Of a stretch of 63,061 nucleotides of DNA, positions 62,047-63,061 are shown in pieces (within the stretch, counting starts at the first letter, position 1; each line of letters begins with the position of its first letter). This DNA is from JABDBK01 sp964453575 (lineage in GTDB: Bacteria > Pseudomonadota > Gammaproteobacteria > DSM-16500): contig CAYVRW010000002.1 in assembly GCA_964453575.1 (NCBI GenBank), positions 1-63,061 on the forward strand, written 5' to 3'. The translations under genes and the position numbers were made by a program. The notes beneath the pieces are model-generated. The model did not search any database. It was not told where the DNA came from and was given only the letters and a program-made list of their open reading frames with translations.

Positions 62047-63009
62047 ATGAAAAAATTAACTCTTTTAATAGTTTGTTTTCTTTTTAGTTCAATGTTATTT
62101 GCGCAACCTATACGCGAGCTCGTTTTTTTTGGCGACAGTCTTAGCGATAATGGTAATTTATATAACAAAATTAAGGTCCTTCCCAAATCACCGCCTTATT
62201 ACAATGGCCGATTCAGTAATGGGCCGATATGGGCTGAACAGCTTGCGGCAAATTTGCAGAAAAAATATGGCATACTCGCGCAAAATTACAGTTTAGGTGG
62301 AGCAACGGTGGTGCCGCGCGGCATCATAGGTGCCCTTCAATTATATTTTAAGCAAGAAGTCAAAAATTATTTAAGTTCACAAAGTCCCATCGATAAAGCT
62401 GCTGTACTTTATGTGATATGGTTAGGCGCAAACGATTACTTGGATGAAACAAAACAAAGTCCTGATTTGTTGGTCAAAGATGTAATGAATGAACTGGTTT
62501 CACAAATCAGAGTATTAATCGAAAAGGGCGGCAAAAATTTTATAATACTTGATTTGCCGGATTTATCAGTACCTCCTTATGCAAAAACGATTAGTATAGA
62601 ACAAAAAGACAGATTAAAACTTCTTAGTCAATTGCATCATCAGAAATTGCCAGATGTGATTCAACTGTTACGAAAAAGTTATCCAGCATTTCATTTTGAA
62701 TATGTTGATGAGTATGCTCTTTTTAACGACATCTTTATAAACATCCAAGATTACAATCTAAAATATCATAAACATGTGGTGAATTTGACAGACTCTTGTT
62801 GGACGGGTGGATACACCATGAAAAATGATACACCCGTATCGCTTGCTGTAGCCAAGCAGGTAGGTGAGGCCCAATCATTGGGTGCAGTACCTTGCAAAAA
62901 TCCAGATGATTATTTCTTTTGGGATGCAGTTCATCCTACGGCAGTGGTACATGAATTGTTTGGCGATATTATGACAGAAATCATCGAGGCTAAATTTAAT
63001 TTTAAATAG
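62047..63009 (+). CDS. Secreted GDSL-family lipase/lysophospholipase
   Basis: A 320-residue exported SGNH hydrolase. Signal peptide 1-19 (ending SMLFA), block I FFGDSLSDNGN with nucleophile S31, block II LGGAT, block III GANDY and block V DAVHPT (D293, H296). A cysteine pair (TDSCWTGGY and VPCKNP) could form the regulatory disulfide loop known in Legionella PlaA/PlaC/PlaD. It probably cleaves (lyso)phospholipids or transfers acyl groups to cholesterol outside the cell. Start at 62047 with AGGGA upstream is chosen over a longer one at 61987 that would hide the signal peptide. Divergent from the kdp operon. Confidence 0.9.
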   Translation: MKKLTLLIVCFLFSSMLFAQPIRELVFFGDSLSDNGNLYNKIKVLPKSPPYYNGRFSNGPIWAEQLAANLQKKYGILAQNYSLGGATVVPRGIIGALQLYFKQEVKNYLSSQSPIDKAAVLYVIWLGANDYLDETKQSPDLLVKDVMNELVSQIRVLIEKGGKNFIILDLPDLSVPPYAKTISIEQKDRLKLLSQLHHQKLPDVIQLLRKSYPAFHFEYVDEYALFNDIFINIQDYNLKYHKHVVNLTDSCWTGGYTMKNDTPVSLAVAKQVGEAQSLGAVPCKNPDDYFFWDAVHPTAVVHELFGDIMTEIIEAKFNFK

Positions 63010-63061
63010 GGCTTGTTTACAATTCGCTAGGCTGAGCCAAAAAGCCTTGATTTTAGAGGAT

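Noticed and set aside
1..63061. tRNA, rRNA and other standard RNA genes
   Set aside because: No T-loop-like GTTCGAATC patterns with acceptor stems, nor rRNA sequence, were seen on reading; a tRNAscan/Infernal run would settle it.

Overview
The window is an A+T-rich, densely coded chromosomal segment from a gammaproteobacterium, most likely of the order Legionellales (Coxiellaceae/Legionellaceae side). This placement is inferred from family content: a Legionella-type major outer membrane protein, split glycine decarboxylase next to ubiI, a small Mip-like FKBP, phosphatidylcholine synthase, a secreted GDSL lipase, ankyrin proteins and several orphan proteins that look like host-interaction factors. 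No rRNA, tRNA or CRISPR array was found.

Layout. 1-3 kb (minus): psd, a MOMP-like porin and a CtaA/COX15-like heme A synthase. 3.1-9.2 kb (plus): a twin-TM protein, tatA-tatB-tatC, petA-petB-petC (bc1 complex, whose Rieske subunit is a Tat substrate), a two-gene FUSC-like unit and wrbA. 9.2-14.9 kb: two paralogous orphan proteins of about 650 residues with matching promoters, separated by a DUF4143 ATPase. 14.9-20.4 kb: pgk-pyk (minus), nhaA-pcs (plus), metF (minus). 20.7-26.6 kb: sugar epimerase, zf-CHCC protein, waaF, a divergent ankyrin-like protein, a 2OG-Fe(II) oxygenase and waaC, so mainly envelope sugar synthesis. 26.7-36.3 kb: orphan protein, OmpA-like lipoprotein, SbmA/YddA-type ABC transporter, small OMP, acyl desaturase, rpmB-rpmG, second DUF4143 ATPase, ParDE toxin-antitoxin, radC and FKBP. 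36.4-44.3 kb: dut-algC-ubiI-yciI-gcvT-gcvH-gcvPA-gcvPB, a tightly packed plus-strand run. 44.3-50.8 kb: accessory island with an ankyrin protein, an intact IS607-type element (serine recombinase plus TnpB), a helical-repeat orphan protein and a third DUF4143 ATPase. 50.8-54.6 kb: SulP-carbonic anhydrase fusion, Tim44-domain protein, a 180-bp palindromic MITE-like element and a DUF29 protein. 54.6-62 kb: kdp operon (31-residue leader peptide gene, kdpF, kdpA, kdpB, kdpC, kdpD) without an adjacent kdpE. 62-63 kb: GDSL lipase.

The most unusual signal is a dispersed element of about 105-125 bp present three times (4524-4630, 17579-17702, 61641-61748). Each copy is a long outer stem enclosing two short hairpins, which gives a three-way junction. 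The core is nearly invariant, but the outer stems differ between copies by changes that are compensated on the opposite arm. All three copies lie just upstream of bioenergetic or ion-transport genes (petA, nhaA/pgk, kdpA). Other structured repeats are a 42-bp perfect GC-rich inverted repeat, a 180-bp full palindrome, tandem hairpins before tatA, REP-like hairpins and three 33-bp direct repeats.
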